DNA from: Acinetobacter kanungonis
Lineage (GTDB): Bacteria > Pseudomonadota > Gammaproteobacteria > Pseudomonadales > Moraxellaceae
DNA length: 64,000 nt
Direction of reading: 5' to 3'
Assembly (NCBI RefSeq): GCF_009939195.1
Contig: NZ_JAACKC010000008.1
Location: 1-64,000 of the forward strand
The notes under the pieces are model-generated. The model was not told the origin of the DNA. It made no database searches and saw only the letters and a list, made by a program, of their open reading frames with translations. Each line of letters begins with the position of its first letter. Within the stretch, counting starts at the first letter, position 1. This document shows positions 62,965-64,000 of the stretch, one piece after another. Both the position numbers and the translations under genes were made by a program.

Positions 62965-63012
62965 TGATTTATCCTCTGAGAATTTGGTTGATCCAATCCA
63001 TTAAAAGTAGGA

Positions 63013-63067
63013 AACACTCCATCTATTGGACACCGCCTCAGCTCGGTGTAGTTCCAACTGGAGTGTT
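63013..63067 (-). promoter_or_regulatory. Nested stem-loop in the gdhA leader
   Basis: AACACTCCA (63013-63021) pairs perfectly with TGGAGTGTT (63059-63067). Inside it, TTGGA pairs with TCCAA, and CACCG with CGGTG. The 55-base structure lies 48 bases ahead of the gdhA start, so it would fold at or near the 5' end of the gdh-ast mRNA. No known riboswitch is recognised. Confidence 0.6.
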
Positions 63068-63168
63068 ACCCAGTACGCATAGTATGAAAAATCAAAACGA
63101 ATCCAAAAAGTTGTAATTTTGATTAAAATGCAATAAATTTTAGCAAAACGCTTAAAGGAAAAATCAAA

Positions 63169-63591
63169 GTGAATGATACGGACAGTCAAATTCTCGGTTT
63201 ACTGCGGGATAACGCCCGCATGTCGATTACCGATATCGCCAATAAGGTGCGTGTTTCCCGTAATACAGTGCAAAAACGCATCGAATATTTAGAATCCAGC
63301 GGCATCATTACCGGTTATACCGTCCGCCTCAAACCCGGCAGTGAAAAAAACACTATTCGCGCATGGATGAACATTATGGTGGAAGGCACCAAAACCAGTG
63401 CGGTGGTGAAAGAACTCCGCATTGATCCTGCAGTACATACTTTGCATACCACCAATGGCAAGTGGGATTTGCTGGTGGAGTTGAAGTCGGACAGCTTAGA
63501 AAGTTTTGATAAAACCCTTGAACGGATTCGAACCATTTCAGGCATTTACAATACTGAAACCAGTATCTTGCTCTCGACCTATAAAGCCTAA
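63169..63591 (+). CDS. Lrp/AsnC family transcriptional regulator
   Basis: A 140-residue regulator. The N-terminal helix-turn-helix (about 1-55, LLRDNARMSITDIANKVRVSRNTVQKRIEYLE) is followed by a RAM ligand domain (about 65-140) that binds an amino acid and assembles oligomers. It starts with GTG at 63169, with AAAGGA upstream. Being divergent from gdhA and the ast cluster, it probably regulates them in response to an amino acid such as arginine, ornithine or glutamate. Confidence 0.9.
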   Translation: MNDTDSQILGLLRDNARMSITDIANKVRVSRNTVQKRIEYLESSGIITGYTVRLKPGSEKNTIRAWMNIMVEGTKTSAVVKELRIDPAVHTLHTTNGKWDLLVELKSDSLESFDKTLERIRTISGIYNTETSILLSTYKA

Positions 63592-63888
63592 TCACCCATG
63601 GCATGGGTCAACACGATGCACCCGTGGATCCAGAAGTGTAAAACTGATGAAAAGCTGAGTTATGTGTGAAAGCTTTTCCAATATCAGCCCATTTTGACCC
63701 CGCGAGTTTAACCGTTTGATCATTTTTAAGTGGCTCAACTCTTTTAAAGTCGTGCGTGGCTGTGTATAACAATTCACGTACAGAAAAGTAAAAGCATAGG
63801 CAAACTGTCTAAAAAAGCGTTAGACTATGCCACAATCAAAAATGCAAATTCCTGAGTGATTTGCAGACGAATAGAAAGGTGAAGATTG
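63592..63888. other. Spacer before ribB
   Basis: No gene is supported. The repeat ACCCATGGCATGGGT at about 63595-63609 could aid termination of the Lrp-type gene. I looked for an FMN riboswitch core ahead of ribB and did not see one. A 61-codon minus-strand frame here is not convincing. Confidence 0.5.
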
Positions 63889-64000
63889 ATGCCGCTCAAT
63901 ACTGTTGAAGAGCTTGTAGCAGATATCCGTGCAGGGAAAATGGTCATCCTGATGGATGATGAAGACCGTGAAAATGAAGGTGACTTGGTCATTGCAGCAA
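63889..64000 (+). CDS. ribB: 3,4-dihydroxy-2-butanone 4-phosphate synthase, partial
   Basis: Only the first 37 codons are in the window. The N-terminus includes [25 protein letters not shown], the RibB signature with the acidic [10 protein letters not shown] metal and substrate site. RibB makes the four-carbon unit of riboflavin from ribulose 5-phosphate. AAAGGTG precedes the ATG at proper distance. Whether this is RibB alone or a RibBA fusion cannot be seen. Confidence 0.9.
   Translation, partial: MPLNTVEELVADIRAGKMVILMDDEDRENEGDLVIAA

Noticed and set aside
63592..63888. FMN riboswitch ahead of ribB
   Set aside because: No conserved RFN core bases were found in the 297-base leader.

Overview
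The window looks like a chromosomal segment of an Acinetobacter-type gammaproteobacterium. This rests on the moderate-to-low G+C, the atpIBEFHAGDC operon, the zur-znuCB/znuA locus, the gdhA-astCADBE arginine-degradation cluster, and protein sequences that resemble Acinetobacter housekeeping genes. I cannot assign a species by eye. No rRNA, insertion sequence, prophage or CRISPR array is visible. Two tandem tRNA-Gly(GCC) genes lie near 50.8-51.0 kb.

Layout. 0.5-3.1 kb: a copper-type TonB-dependent receptor and a His-rich DUF2946 protein. 3.2-6.8 kb: def, divergent from a LysM protein-dprA-tsaC run. 7-12.5 kb: an EamA exporter divergent from an AraC regulator, glutathione peroxidase, an RcnB-like secreted protein, a lipoprotein and a zinc alcohol dehydrogenase. 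12.5-19.8 kb: the complete F1Fo ATP synthase operon with a recognisable promoter. 19.9-22.9 kb: the zinc uptake locus with a palindromic Zur-box candidate. 23-24.7 kb: a LysE exporter and a Dyp-type peroxidase. 24.7-31.7 kb: an orphan type VI secretion vgrG module carrying an A+T-rich cargo of three genes. 31.9-42 kb: malic enzyme, argS, a SPOR protein, GST, OsmC, pirin, a diguanylate cyclase and small regulators. 42.2-44.7 kb: a PrrC/RloC-like AAA_13 ATPase interrupted by one in-frame amber codon. 44.7-50.6 kb: guaA, DoxX, DedA, LysE, an orphan ParA, SirB and bolA. 51.3-55.1 kb: an outer-membrane channel-like protein, an exported alanine-racemase-fold enzyme and a CycA-like D-amino-acid permease. 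55.5-63.6 kb: astE-B-D-A-C, gdhA and a divergent Lrp-type regulator. The window ends inside ribB.

How the genes work together. The ast enzymes convert arginine to glutamate and succinate, and gdhA passes that glutamate to 2-oxoglutarate; the divergent Lrp regulator is the obvious candidate controller. Zur probably represses both arms of the zinc locus from one palindrome. In the vgrG module, a secreted tip protein is followed by a two-headed putative cell-wall hydrolase, with a lysozyme-like N-terminus and an M15-peptidase-like C-terminus. It sits between two exported small proteins that are natural immunity candidates. Elsewhere the exported racemase next to CycA suggests production and recovery of D-amino acids, which in this group may alter peptidoglycan and affect sensitivity to such effectors.

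The most interesting items are the dual-hydrolase vgrG cargo with two putative immunity genes, the amber-interrupted anticodon-nuclease-like gene, the racemase-permease pair with a terminator between its genes, and a 55-nt nested stem-loop in the gdhA leader. All functions are inferred from sequence reading alone; no database search or folding program was run.
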